The notes under the pieces: generated by a model | Database searches by the model: none | What the model saw: only the letters and a program-made list of their open reading frames with translations | Told to the model about the DNA's origin: nothing | Translations under genes and position numbers: made by a program | In this document: positions 1 to 8,556 of the stretch, one piece after another | Position numbering within the stretch: the stretch's first letter is position 1 | How the letters are laid out: each line of letters opens with the position of its first letter | Source: CAZNHL01 sp964572965 | GTDB taxonomy: Bacteria > Bacteroidota > Bacteroidia > Cytophagales > UBA9547 | Assembly (NCBI GenBank): GCA_964572965.1 | Contig: CAZNHL010000004.1 | Coordinates: 42,305-106,304, forward strand | Direction of reading: 5' to 3' | DNA: 64,000 bases

Positions 1-639
1 GTAGATGCGCATGCTGTTAAGGGAAAGAAAATACAACCTAATGCTCAGCCCGGTGACGTTAAATTTAAAGATCAAAACGGAGACGGAAAAATTGACGACA
101 AAGACTATGTTTATCTGGGGAGTCCGTTACCAAAATTCACCTATGGTTTTTCATTAGGCTTTGAAATCAAGGGTTTTGACTTCAATGTATTTATCATGGG
201 CGTATATGGAAATAAAATTGTAAACGGGTTAAACAAGTTCACACAATCATCAACAGGCCAGTGGAATTCTACACCTAACCGCAACAACGCATGGACACCG
301 GAAAACCCTGATACAGATGAACCAAGAATGACCGTTTCAGACCCAAATCAAAACATGCGTTTTAGTGACCGCTATGTTGAAGACGGCAGTTACTGGCGTA
401 TTCAAAATATCACCTTAGGATATTCACTGCCATCCAAACTGATTTCCAGAATAAGGATGCAGACCTTACGAATATACGTTGCTGCCGACAACCTCTTTAC
501 CCAAACAAAATATAAAGGGTTTGATCCGGAAATAGGCCAGACTGTCAGCAATATCAATAATCCATTGAACTATGGGGTAGATATGGGTAACTATCCCCAG
601 CCCCGTATCATCCGCGCCGGTATGACTATTGGTTTTTAG
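1..639 (+). CDS. SusC/RagA-type TonB-dependent outer-membrane transporter, C-terminal part
   Basis: Partial gene: the reading frame is open from base 1 and the N-terminal plug and most of the barrel lie before the window. The visible 212 residues show the usual SusC end: a PGDVKFKDQNGDGKIDDKDY stretch, then a segment LGSPLPKFTYGFSLG opening the last barrel strands, and a terminal strand ending in IRAGMTIGF with an aromatic last residue, as expected for BAM-dependent insertion. SusC proteins import glycans or peptides with TonB energy and pair with a SusD lipoprotein, which follows 19 nt downstream. The substrate cannot be told because no hydrolases are adjacent on the visible side. Confidence 0.93.
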   Translation, partial: VDAHAVKGKKIQPNAQPGDVKFKDQNGDGKIDDKDYVYLGSPLPKFTYGFSLGFEIKGFDFNVFIMGVYGNKIVNGLNKFTQSSTGQWNSTPNRNNAWTPENPDTDEPRMTVSDPNQNMRFSDRYVEDGSYWRIQNITLGYSLPSKLISRIRMQTLRIYVAADNLFTQTKYKGFDPEIGQTVSNINNPLNYGVDMGNYPQPRIIRAGMTIGF

Positions 640-658
640 CACTACTGTTTATTACAAT

Positions 659-2245
659 ATGAAAAAATTCATACTTCTTGTCTTTCTTCCCATACTCATA
701 AGCGGTTGTAAAGGCTTTCTTGATAAAGCCCCCTTAGGCCCCTCAAACAGTTCTGACTATTTTAATACTGCTCCGGCAAACCCGGAACTGGCGGTTAATG
801 CCATTTATGACGCCATTTCATGGGATAACGGAGGCCGCGATAAAGCCTATCAGGGTTATGAGCTGTTCTTTGGAGATATATGCTCTGATGATGCAGAAAT
901 TGGCAGTAAGCCCGGAGACGGCTTAATAAATACATTACGTGAACTTAAAGAATGGCGGGCCAATTCTTCCCATGTTTCCACTCAGGCAGTTTGGGTAAAC
1001 ATGTATGCAGCTATTACAAGAGCAAACTATGTATTGACTTATATTGACCAGGCTCAGTCTGTCAATCAGTTAACCAAAGACCGCCTTAAAGGTGAAGCCT
1101 TATTCCTGCGAAGCTACGCTTATTTTTATCTGGCAAGATTATATGGAGGAGTACCATTAATTGACCATTTACTATTGCCAAGTGAATACGGTAAAATACA
1201 AAGAAGTTCCCTGCCCCAAACATTCATATTTATAGAAAATGACTTGAATAAAGCCAAAGAATTATTACCAGAAACCTATGCCTCCAAAGACGCCGGCAGA
1301 GCTACCAAAGGTGCTGCATTAAGCTATCTTGCCCGTTGTATCATGTATCAGATAGGTACAGACAACTCCAACGGGCACACATGGAATCAGGTATATGATT
1401 TAACAAACATGGTTACTCAATCGGGGGTATATTCCTTAGTACCAAACTATGCCACACTCTTTGAAGACGAGATGGAAAATGGGCCGGAATCTATTTTTGA
1501 AATCCAGTATATGGATAACGGTGCAGGTAATTCGGACGGACCCATCAGCACAGGCTCCTATGCCGACCAACTTCAAAACCCGCGTTCAACCTGGGGATGG
1601 GGTTACAACTCTCCTTCTCAGTCTTTCATTAATGCATTCGAACCAGGCGACCCTCGCCTTCCTTGTACTGTATTGCGTAATGGAGACATCCTATACGGCA
1701 AGAAGTTTACTATTAATTCTGCCGAAGATGCAACAGGAACACTGAACAGAAAAGCAGCTTTAGCTCAGCAAGCGTCTTACATGTCCAACGGACCACGGAA
1801 TCACAGAAAAATGAGATATGCAGATGTCATACTCATGCATGCTGAAGCTGCTTTTTACCTTGGCAAATTAAGTGAGGCAATGGACGACATTAACAAAATC
1901 AGAGCCCGGGCCAAAGCTTCTACTCTACCCAAAGGCTCTATAGAAGGTAACCCTGGTACATATGCCCCCGCCAATGTACCGGACAATACATTGCAGCCTG
2001 TTACAAACCTTAGTGGCCAAAGCCTTCTGGAAGCAATATGGCAGGAAAGGCGTGTTGAGTTAGGCATGGAAACATTACGTTTCTGGGATTTGGTAAGAAC
2101 CAACAGATACCTTCCGGGCTTATCATCCGGTATAGCAGTCAATTGTAATTCTCACAGTATAACAGCAAACAATACTCCAATCCCACTTTTCCCGATTCCG
2201 ATAGGTGAAATTCAGTTTGGCTTGACACAAAACCCGGGGTACTGA
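659..2245 (+). CDS. SusD/RagB family nutrient-binding outer-membrane lipoprotein
   Basis: 528 residues, the usual SusD length. The start at 659 was chosen over an upstream in-frame ATG at 629 because it gives a clean lipoprotein signal (ILISGC, lipidated Cys17) and leaves the SusC stop intact. An N-terminal RagB/SusD domain with TPR-like helices (LKGEALFLRSYAYFYLARLYG near residues 145-165) is followed by the C-terminal SusD region with the common IWQERRVELGME and FWDLVRTNRY motifs. The protein sits on the outer face of the outer membrane and forms the lid of the SusC channel. It is the last gene before a strong terminator at 2274, so the pair ends here without enzymes of a polysaccharide-utilisation locus. 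Confidence 0.95.
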   Translation: MKKFILLVFLPILISGCKGFLDKAPLGPSNSSDYFNTAPANPELAVNAIYDAISWDNGGRDKAYQGYELFFGDICSDDAEIGSKPGDGLINTLRELKEWRANSSHVSTQAVWVNMYAAITRANYVLTYIDQAQSVNQLTKDRLKGEALFLRSYAYFYLARLYGGVPLIDHLLLPSEYGKIQRSSLPQTFIFIENDLNKAKELLPETYASKDAGRATKGAALSYLARCIMYQIGTDNSNGHTWNQVYDLTNMVTQSGVYSLVPNYATLFEDEMENGPESIFEIQYMDNGAGNSDGPISTGSYADQLQNPRSTWGWGYNSPSQSFINAFEPGDPRLPCTVLRNGDILYGKKFTINSAEDATGTLNRKAALAQQASYMSNGPRNHRKMRYADVILMHAEAAFYLGKLSEAMDDINKIRARAKASTLPKGSIEGNPGTYAPANVPDNTLQPVTNLSGQSLLEAIWQERRVELGMETLRFWDLVRTNRYLPGLSSGIAVNCNSHSITANNTPIPLFPIPIGEIQFGLTQNPGY

Positions 2246-2273
2246 TTTAAAACTACCTGTATCTCCATTTTAT

Positions 2274-2325
2274 AGAGATTACTGCTAATATCCCTGCATT
2301 ATTAGTAGTAATCTCTTTTATTTTC
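2274..2325 (+). terminator. Intrinsic terminator of the susCD operon
   Basis: Arms 2274-2289 and 2301-2316 pair over 16 bp with a single G-T wobble and an 11-nt loop. The right arm runs into a T-rich tract. It lies 29 nt after the susD stop. Confidence 0.9.
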
Positions 2326-2340
2326 TACTTCCAATTACAT

Positions 2341-2426
2341 TTGATAGCTATATACCAACGGTCACCACACCAAATCTCACGTTCGATAAGTCCCAAAACT
2401 TTACTTGACGAGAAGCAACATATTGC
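2341..2426 (+). repeat. 86-nt upstream module, copy A
   Basis: Aligns without gaps to 3256-3341 with 67 of 86 positions identical by hand count. The core CGTTCGATAAGTC (2380-2392) and the end ACATATTGC are perfect. It follows a terminator and precedes the lipoprotein gene at 2550 by 124 nt. The rest of the 304-nt gap (2427-2549) is AT-rich with no further signal that I can name. Confidence 0.75.
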
Positions 2427-2549
2427 GCTTATATCTCATCAAAAGCGCTAACCCACAATTATAAACGCCTCAATCAACTCTACAACTAGTACATCAAGAA
2501 ATATGAAGACTCAAAAAATTATATAAGTAATATAGTAAACCTCAAAACA

Positions 2550-3101
2550 ATGAAAAAAATATTATTATCAGTTGTAATTCCTGCTTTAGTCATTTCTACC
2601 TCTTGTAGAACTACCCGTGCCAAATCAAGTACTGTTAAATCAACAGATATTACTGTAGATGGCGTATTTGCAAGAGCCGTTATCGCAGACCTTGATGTAA
2701 AAGAAACAAAGGTAACAGCAACGGCAACCGGAAATGCTACCAAAGGAGAAAACTTAGACTATGTAAAAAAACAGGCATTGGCAACTGCTGTTAAAAACGC
2801 CAATGCAGACGTCCTTGTTGAACCGACTTTTGACATTGAAGTAATCAATAATGTAGAGATAAGAGTAACTACTACGGGCTATCCGGCTTCTTACAAAAAC
2901 TTCCGGACTGTTACAGAAGCCGATTCCGGTTATTTAAAGCAAAGGCTATACATGAATACACTATCACCGGCTTCAATGGAAAAATCTGAAGTTCCTTTGA
3001 TTCCTTCTAAACCTAAAAAGAAGTGGTGGCTGGCACCGGTAATTGTAGCCGGTAGTGCATTGGTTGTTCTGGTTGCAGCTATTGTTGCTAGTGAAGAATA
3101 G
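2550..3101 (+). CDS. Small lipoprotein of unknown function with a C-terminal hydrophobic helix
   Basis: 183 residues. The signal MKKILLSVVIPALVISTSC fits a lipoprotein with Cys19. The middle part (residues about 35-135) is a mixed alpha/beta domain, including a stretch on conversion of repeated Ala/Asn residues (KNANADVLVEPTFDIEV) that resembles small Bacteroidota surface lipoproteins, but I cannot place it in a named family. The end carries KKKWW followed by about 20 hydrophobic residues and a short acidic tail (ASEE), so the protein has both a lipid anchor and a probable membrane helix. It stands alone between two terminators and behind copy A of the 86-nt module, so it is probably monocistronic. 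Confidence 0.75.
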   Translation: MKKILLSVVIPALVISTSCRTTRAKSSTVKSTDITVDGVFARAVIADLDVKETKVTATATGNATKGENLDYVKKQALATAVKNANADVLVEPTFDIEVINNVEIRVTTTGYPASYKNFRTVTEADSGYLKQRLYMNTLSPASMEKSEVPLIPSKPKKKWWLAPVIVAGSALVVLVAAIVASEE

Positions 3102-3190
3102 TAAATGCTAAAATAGATTTAGCTCTACCTACGGAACGATCAAAACTTTGAAAACATTCTCAAGGCTGATCAATTCAATGGGTTATAAAA

Positions 3191-3226
3191 ACATAGACTG
3201 TTCCCAAAGACAGTCTATGTTTTTTA
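3191..3226 (+). terminator. Intrinsic terminator after the 2550 lipoprotein gene
   Basis: A perfect 11-bp stem (ACATAGACTGT, 3191-3201, with 3210-3220), an 8-nt loop, then six T residues. It ends the transcript from 2550. Confidence 0.92.
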
Positions 3227-3255
3227 TATGACTCTGCTCCTCTGCAATTTTACTC

Positions 3256-3341
3256 TTGATAGTTATAACCTAACGTTCACAACACTAAACCTTTCGTTCG
3301 ATAAGTCACCAAACTTTTCCAAAATAGAAATAACATATTGC
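3256..3341 (+). repeat. 86-nt upstream module, copy B
   Basis: Second copy of the sequence at 2341-2426, same orientation, again directly after a terminator and upstream of a short exported-protein gene (ATG at 3409, 68 nt on). The identical core lies at 3295-3307. An open frame crosses it (3228-3494) but overlaps the next gene out of frame and is not considered real. Nothing else is visible in the 307-nt gap 3102-3408. Confidence 0.75.
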
Positions 3342-3408
3342 TTTCAGTTCTCGGCAACTAGAGCATATTACAAAATCTCCTATAACCATAATTACATTCA
3401 TCTGACTT

Positions 3409-3822
3409 ATGAAAAGAACTTTAATGGCCTGCATTTTTATCTGCATTCTGGCTCTGGCAATATTTTCTCCCATCTCCTTACATGCTCAATCTAATCAAGC
3501 TCTCTTAGCCGCTGCTGCAAACGGGGATAGCACACAGGTAAAAAAACTTGTAACAACATCCAATGTGAATATTGGTAACTCTCAAGGGCAAACAGCTTTA
3601 CATTTTGCCGTTGCCAATTTTAAGCCCACCCAACAGGAATCGTATTTGAAAGTAATCAGGATCTTACTCAAAAATGGCGCAAAACCTTATTTGCAAAACA
3701 ATGAATCATCACACGATACTCCGATGTCAATTGCACAAAGCCGAATAGCCTCACCTGGCTATAAAGAAATAGTTGAGATACTTGATTCTAACGAAGCGAA
3801 AAGAAAAAAAGCCAAACACTAA
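3409..3822 (+). CDS. Exported ankyrin-repeat-like small protein
   Basis: 137 residues with a Sec signal peptide that should be cleaved after LHA (residues about 1-25). The mature part has two to three ankyrin-type units: QALLAAAANGDSTQVKKLVTT, then GQTALHFAVAN with the hallmark TALH, then a longer helix pair VIRILLKNGAKPYLQNN. It ends in a lysine-rich tail (AKRKKAKH). Ankyrin domains bind proteins; no partner is evident, though the gene is 5 nt upstream of the lipoprotein gene at 3828 and the two probably form an operon. Function unknown. Confidence 0.8.
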   Translation: MKRTLMACIFICILALAIFSPISLHAQSNQALLAAAANGDSTQVKKLVTTSNVNIGNSQGQTALHFAVANFKPTQQESYLKVIRILLKNGAKPYLQNNESSHDTPMSIAQSRIASPGYKEIVEILDSNEAKRKKAKH

Positions 3823-3827
3823 AATCC

Positions 3828-4322
3828 ATGAAAAAACAAACCCAAATCTGCACTTCACTTGTAGTCTTACTTTATTTAGCGCTATTACTAACAGGCTGTG
3901 CCAAAGTCGTTATATATGACGGATATGGAAGAAAAACAAAAGGTCTTACCTTTTATGAAAGTAAAACCTATCTCAACTTGTCATATGATACGACAGGTAA
4001 AGCAAAGTTTGAATTTTTCTGGCTACCTGATCATTCAAAAAAAAGAACCGCACAATTAAAGCCTGGCTTTGGGACTGCAAGCCTAACCCTCAAATTAGCT
4101 AATGGCGGACAATTAGCAGAATATGGTTCCACGAGTGATTCGAAGATCCCGGAAACCATTACAGCTATTACAGGCGCTATCAAAGAAATAGCTTCTATTG
4201 CAAAGGGCAAAGATGAAGAAGATAAAAATAAAGAAGAATTACTCGCTCCTGGCATATATGAAGTTACTACAGGGTCGGGTACAATCATATTGACTCCGAT
4301 TATAAAAGTTCATACGCATTAA
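3828..4322 (+). CDS. Lipoprotein of unknown function
   Basis: 164 residues with a typical lipobox (LLTGC, Cys24). The mature part is soluble and polar. A Lys/Glu/Asp-rich segment near residues 125-140 (AKGKDEEDKNKEE) precedes two short strands at the end. I do not recognise a family. It follows the ankyrin gene by 5 nt and precedes the T9SS cargo gene by 30 nt, so it is likely part of the 3409-6386 transcript. Confidence 0.78.
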   Translation: MKKQTQICTSLVVLLYLALLLTGCAKVVIYDGYGRKTKGLTFYESKTYLNLSYDTTGKAKFEFFWLPDHSKKRTAQLKPGFGTASLTLKLANGGQLAEYGSTSDSKIPETITAITGAIKEIASIAKGKDEEDKNKEELLAPGIYEVTTGSGTIILTPIIKVHTH

Positions 4323-4352
4323 ACGATACGTTTACCACAACTCTATCAAAAT

Positions 4353-6386
4353 ATGAGAAACTTATATCTGTCGTTTATTCTGCTATTCTCGGTTTTTTCG
4401 GGAATAGCCCAACAAGTCGTTAGTTTGGGAGGCCAAACCTTAAATATGTCGCTGGATACTAATGATATCTCCTTACGCTCTACGCCAACAACAGTGCAGC
4501 TACCATGGATTATCTCTGCTCCTAATGTCAAGAAAGATGTCGAAGCATTACAAGTAGAAATTTATGACACTATTGCAAAAAAATGGAATGCCGTTGGTTC
4601 GCCTCTCTTGCCAACAAGAACTGAAGGGGATCCTGTATCAGATGGAGGATATTATTATAGCAGTATGGGGCCCTCAAAGATAAATGGTAAAGGAAACAAG
4701 CTATTTGTTGCTTACGGCGAAAGGATATACTGGCCATCAAAGCCCGGTGTTCCATCACACTACACCAACCAGATCATCATCAAAAAACTGGATACTGATT
4801 GGGTTAGCACAGATTCTTTTGAAATCGCTTCAGTAAGTGGAAGCGGGCTACAAGCCTTTGAAATAGCACCTGACCAAAGCGGACACCTATTATATACTCA
4901 GAGTAATAAGTTATACTATAGAAAATTAAGTTCTGCCGGTAAACGTGGTAATGAAATCCAGGTGAGTACTGAAAATATTTTTAATGCAAAAATCTCTTTT
5001 GACGCCACAGGTACACCCATCATCCTTTACACTTCTTTAGTAGGGACCGAATATACGGCCATTGCCCTCAAGTGGAATGGTACTGCATGGGCAACAATGA
5101 ATCAAAAGCAGGTTCCCTATATGAATGGCGACAATACTTCTCCTATTGCATTTGATAAAGACGGTCAGCCTTTGGTTATCACAGGTAATAATACAGGAGG
5201 CTTTTTCTTAGCTAAACTGGTCAATAATGCATGGGTAACAATCGGTCCGGCCATCACCTTGCCTACTTCTAAATATTATATGTTAGCGGAGAGGAATTTC
5301 ACCATCACTGTAGACCGTAAAGGAACACCTTATGTGGCTTATCGCTATTTCCCTAGCTATATCAGCGACCCAAGCATGTTTTTTGATAGTGGGCAAATTT
5401 TGAAGCTGGTCGACAACAACTGGATTTATTTTGCATCTCTTGCTCAAAGTTCAGGGTCAGGAAACAACATGAATGTAATTGATCTGTTATCGAATAAATT
5501 TGACAACACCATTTACTCTCTGGAAACTTCTACTCTGTCATCATCTGGCGATTTAAAGGCATACAAGCAGTCTGACAATATCAGTATGCCTTCCCTTATT
5601 TTAAGTTCTATTTCTTCAAAAAAAAGGAATGATCCTGCTTTTCAGTTTTATGCAACTACAAACAGTAGCAGTCCTATTTTTTATGGCTCGAATAACTACA
5701 GCTTAATTTTGATTTCAAACGGGAATACAGCTACAATTAATGCCAATCCCGACACAAAAGATTCAACAAAGCTATATGCCTCTGTGGGGTCTAATAGAAA
5801 CTATTATTATGCCTATACAGATCAACAAATTGTTATTTTTCCTTCGGGTACCACTTTGGCAAAGATTGCTTCAATGGTACCTGGCGAGGGCAGTGTTGGG
5901 GAAGAAATCATCATCACAGGACAATCATTTACCGGAGCTACTTCAGTAGAATTTAGTAGTCAGACTAGTGTCGTTAGACTGGCCAACGAGGAATCTGTTT
6001 TGTTCACAGTAATAGATGACAACACCATCAAAGCAACCGTTCCGGAAGGGGCTGTAACAGGACGAATCAAAGTAACAACTCCAAAAGGGATAGTTTATAG
6101 TTCAGAAGTATTTACCGTTGAAAAAACTACCGGAATAGAAGATCAACCCCTTGATCGAGTTGAAAGTATTAGTATTTCCCCAAACCCTTGTACCAATGTG
6201 CTGAGATTAAGAGGCAACACTGAAAATATTACTTCATATACAATCCTTGACTCTTTCGGAGGAATAGTAATGACGGCCAATAAAACAATTGACATCATAT
6301 CAATTGAATCACTACAAACAGGAGTCTACTTCCTCAAAATAACATCTGCTAAGAATGTGAGCACATTCAAATTTATAAAGGAGTAA
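4353..6386 (+). CDS. Secreted protein with IPT/TIG domain and T9SS type A sorting domain
   Basis: 677 residues. A signal peptide ending in GIAQ (about residue 19) is followed by about 470 residues with beta-propeller-like repeats in which WNAVG, YVAYG/YVAYR and LYT... strands recur. An IPT/TIG immunoglobulin-like fold covers about residues 505-592 (GEGSVGEEIIITGQSF). The last 70 residues are a T9SS type A sorting domain: ISISPNPCTN, then a closing strand with LQTGVYFLKI and FKFIKE. Proteins with such tails cross the outer membrane through the type IX system and are attached to the surface or released. It may be an adhesin or sugar-binding surface protein, which is inference. A 12-bp hairpin follows at 6411. 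Confidence 0.88.
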   Translation: MRNLYLSFILLFSVFSGIAQQVVSLGGQTLNMSLDTNDISLRSTPTTVQLPWIISAPNVKKDVEALQVEIYDTIAKKWNAVGSPLLPTRTEGDPVSDGGYYYSSMGPSKINGKGNKLFVAYGERIYWPSKPGVPSHYTNQIIIKKLDTDWVSTDSFEIASVSGSGLQAFEIAPDQSGHLLYTQSNKLYYRKLSSAGKRGNEIQVSTENIFNAKISFDATGTPIILYTSLVGTEYTAIALKWNGTAWATMNQKQVPYMNGDNTSPIAFDKDGQPLVITGNNTGGFFLAKLVNNAWVTIGPAITLPTSKYYMLAERNFTITVDRKGTPYVAYRYFPSYISDPSMFFDSGQILKLVDNNWIYFASLAQSSGSGNNMNVIDLLSNKFDNTIYSLETSTLSSSGDLKAYKQSDNISMPSLILSSISSKKRNDPAFQFYATTNSSSPIFYGSNNYSLILISNGNTATINANPDTKDSTKLYASVGSNRNYYYAYTDQQIVIFPSGTTLAKIASMVPGEGSVGEEIIITGQSFTGATSVEFSSQTSVVRLANEESVLFTVIDDNTIKATVPEGAVTGRIKVTTPKGIVYSSEVFTVEKTTGIEDQPLDRVESISISPNPCTNVLRLRGNTENITSYTILDSFGGIVMTANKTIDIISIESLQTGVYFLKITSAKNVSTFKFIKE

Positions 6387-6410
6387 GCCTTTGTTTTACG
6401 CTAAAAACAC

Positions 6411-6446
6411 CTTGGTAGAAACTAATTGCATCCCGTTTCTACCAAG
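6411..6446 (+). terminator. Stem-loop, probable terminator
   Basis: A perfect 12-bp stem (6411-6422 with 6435-6446) around a 12-nt loop, 25 nt after the stop of the 4353 gene. The T-tract behind it is weak, so termination strength is uncertain. Confidence 0.6.
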
Positions 6447-6489
6447 ATCCTATTTCCCGAATTATTGTAATTATTAATCTTATTATACC

Positions 6490-7536
6490 ATGAAAAAAAC
6501 ACTATTCCTTTCCCTTTTTGCCTGCTTGTTGGTAAGTTCATCATATGCCAAAATATGGCGGGTAAACAACACACCAGGCAAAGCAGCTGACTTTATTGAT
6601 TTCCCTGCAGCACATGATGCAGCTGCGTCTGGGGATACTATTTATCTGGAACCGTCTGTAACTTATTACACAGGAGGAGATATAAAGAAAAAATTAACCA
6701 TTATAGGTTCTGGTTATTTTTTAGATAAAAATACAGGCTTACAGATTTCTGGTACAGGATCTAAAATTTATGCGTTAAATTTAATATACAATCAAACTAA
6801 TAATGCTTCAGGAACAAAAATACTTGGTATCGAAAGTGGTATTACTATTAAAGGGTGTAATAATATTACAATTGACAGATGTTTACTTAGTAATGTAGCT
6901 TTAAACAAGAGCGATATCAATCCCTATGTCAAATGTTCAAATGTATCTATAATACGCTCAAGCATAAATTATATTGGGGATGTGTATGTCGGGTCAGGAG
7001 GAGCTAGTTTTGGTTGGGGGAATAATTATTGTGATAATTTATATGTTTCAAATAATATTATCACTGCAATTTATTGGGCAACCTCTCAATACGGTTCATC
7101 GGATGTTGCTTCAGCAGTTATTAAAAATAATATTATTTTAGAAGATCTATTTGTTCATAACTCTACAGTTCAAAACAATATATTTATCGAAACTTCTGGT
7201 AAGAATTTCATACTAGACAATTGTAGCTCTACCAATAATATTTCGACCGGAGATCAATTTGGTTCTAGTAACGGAAATAAAAATAGTATTGCACCAACGG
7301 ACATTTTTACTTGTTTCAACTCATACGGTCCCTGTTCGGGAGATGCCGGTTTCATTCTTAAGTCAGGCTCTCCTGCCAAAGGCGCAGGATACGCTGGCAC
7401 AGACTGCGGAATCTTTGGAGGAGACTATCCTTATGTATTATCCGGCATTCCCAACATTCCAAGCATCTATTCGCTGAACTTACAGAATAACAGCAATACA
7501 TTGCGTGTCACTATCAGTACAAAATCAAACCAGTAG
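6490..7536 (+). CDS. Exported parallel beta-helix-like protein
   Basis: 348 residues with a signal peptide (MKKTLFLSLFACLLVSSSYA). The first part (KIWRVNNTPGKAADFIDFPAAHDAAASGDTIYL) is the common opening of Bacteroidota right-handed beta-helix proteins. It is followed by short Asn/Ile-rich turns (NNITIDRCLLSN, SNNIITAIYWA, KNNIILED) that repeat at about 20-25 residues, as in pectate-lyase-like coils. The end (LRVTISTKSNQ) has no T9SS sorting domain, unlike its neighbours. It lies 5 nt upstream of the next secreted protein and is likely co-transcribed with it. No catalytic residues can be assigned. Confidence 0.8.
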   Translation: MKKTLFLSLFACLLVSSSYAKIWRVNNTPGKAADFIDFPAAHDAAASGDTIYLEPSVTYYTGGDIKKKLTIIGSGYFLDKNTGLQISGTGSKIYALNLIYNQTNNASGTKILGIESGITIKGCNNITIDRCLLSNVALNKSDINPYVKCSNVSIIRSSINYIGDVYVGSGGASFGWGNNYCDNLYVSNNIITAIYWATSQYGSSDVASAVIKNNIILEDLFVHNSTVQNNIFIETSGKNFILDNCSSTNNISTGDQFGSSNGNKNSIAPTDIFTCFNSYGPCSGDAGFILKSGSPAKGAGYAGTDCGIFGGDYPYVLSGIPNIPSIYSLNLQNNSNTLRVTISTKSNQ

Positions 7537-7541
7537 TAATC

Positions 7542-8522
7542 ATGCAAAAGTTATTACTGTGTTTTTGCATGATTGGACTCATGAGGCTTGGTTATGCACA
7601 GAATATTAATCGTGTTGAGTACTTCATAGATAGTGATCCGGGTATTGGCAAAGCAACCGCTGTTACTGTCACTCCAGCAAGCAACCTTACGACTTCTTTT
7701 GATATCAATATCCAAACTTTAAACGAAGGAGTTCATACACTCTATGTGAGAAGTAAAGATGCAGGTAACCGATGGAGTTTAACAGGGAGCCGTATCTTTT
7801 ATAAAGCCACAGCACCTGCTTCTTCTCCAGATATCGTCCAGTTGGCCTATTCCATTGACAATATCACCGGTATTACTTCTGCGAATGTAACTCCGGCTCA
7901 GGATATAAAGGATTTTGCCTTAGATATCGACATCCAATCGCTTTCAGAAGGTATTCACACGCTTTATATCAAAAGTAAAGATGCCACAGGTAAATGGAGT
8001 TTAACGGGAAGCCGAATCTTTTACAAAGCAAAAGCAGCATCTGCAACCCCAAAAATCATTGAATTGCTTTACTCCTTTGATAATGCTTCTTCTTTTACCA
8101 AAAAGAATGTAGCAACTCCGACGACAGATCTGAAGGATTATGCTATAGATATCGACATTACCTCATTAGAGGATGGAGAACACACGCTTTATATCCAGTC
8201 TAAAAATGAGCAAGGAGCATATAGTTTAACTGCTTCCAGAGTTTTTGTAAAAAACTCTGTGCAGACTTCTTCACATGACGCTTTTATATCTGAAAAAGAA
8301 ATAGTAATCAAGCTTTACCCAAACCCTGCCAACAGCAAACTGTTTATAGAAAGCACCGAAAAACTCTCTGACTTTTCCATTTCAGATATGACAGGAAGAG
8401 AAATCTTGCATAAAGACATTCCTTACAATGGAATTGACATAAGCACTCTCCAAACCGGAGTATACTTTTTGAAAATAAACTCTGCAGCTGGTATAAGTAC
8501 CTTGAAGTTCATAAAAGAATAA
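7542..8522 (+). CDS. Secreted protein with three tandem repeats and T9SS type A sorting domain
   Basis: 326 residues. After a signal peptide (about residues 1-19, ending YAQ), three units of about 73 residues follow each other. Each has a strand such as VEYFIDSDPG, VQLAYSIDN or IELLYSFDN; a central IDIxSLxxGxHTLYI strand; and an end WSLTGSRIFYK or YSLTASRVFVK. The last 70 residues are a T9SS type A sorting domain (LYPNPANSKLFIE ... LQTGVYFLKINS ... LKFIKE), almost the same in its end as that of the 4353 protein. It forms an apparent operon with 6490 (5-nt gap). Probably a surface protein built from beta-sandwich modules; function unknown. Confidence 0.87.
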   Translation: MQKLLLCFCMIGLMRLGYAQNINRVEYFIDSDPGIGKATAVTVTPASNLTTSFDINIQTLNEGVHTLYVRSKDAGNRWSLTGSRIFYKATAPASSPDIVQLAYSIDNITGITSANVTPAQDIKDFALDIDIQSLSEGIHTLYIKSKDATGKWSLTGSRIFYKAKAASATPKIIELLYSFDNASSFTKKNVATPTTDLKDYAIDIDITSLEDGEHTLYIQSKNEQGAYSLTASRVFVKNSVQTSSHDAFISEKEIVIKLYPNPANSKLFIESTEKLSDFSISDMTGREILHKDIPYNGIDISTLQTGVYFLKINSAAGISTLKFIKE

Positions 8523-8556
8523 ACCACTGTAAAACATTAAAAAACTGAATAAATAT

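Noticed and set aside
1449..1745. Open frame of 98 codons inside susD
   Set aside because: Out-of-frame shadow of the susD coding region; no start signal and no match to known composition.
1..2245. A full polysaccharide-utilisation locus
   Set aside because: No glycoside hydrolase, lyase or sensor gene follows the SusCD pair before its terminator.
3228..3494. Open frame of 88 codons across copy B of the 86-nt module
   Set aside because: It overlaps the signal-peptide part of the real gene at 3409 in another frame, and contains no domain-like sequence.
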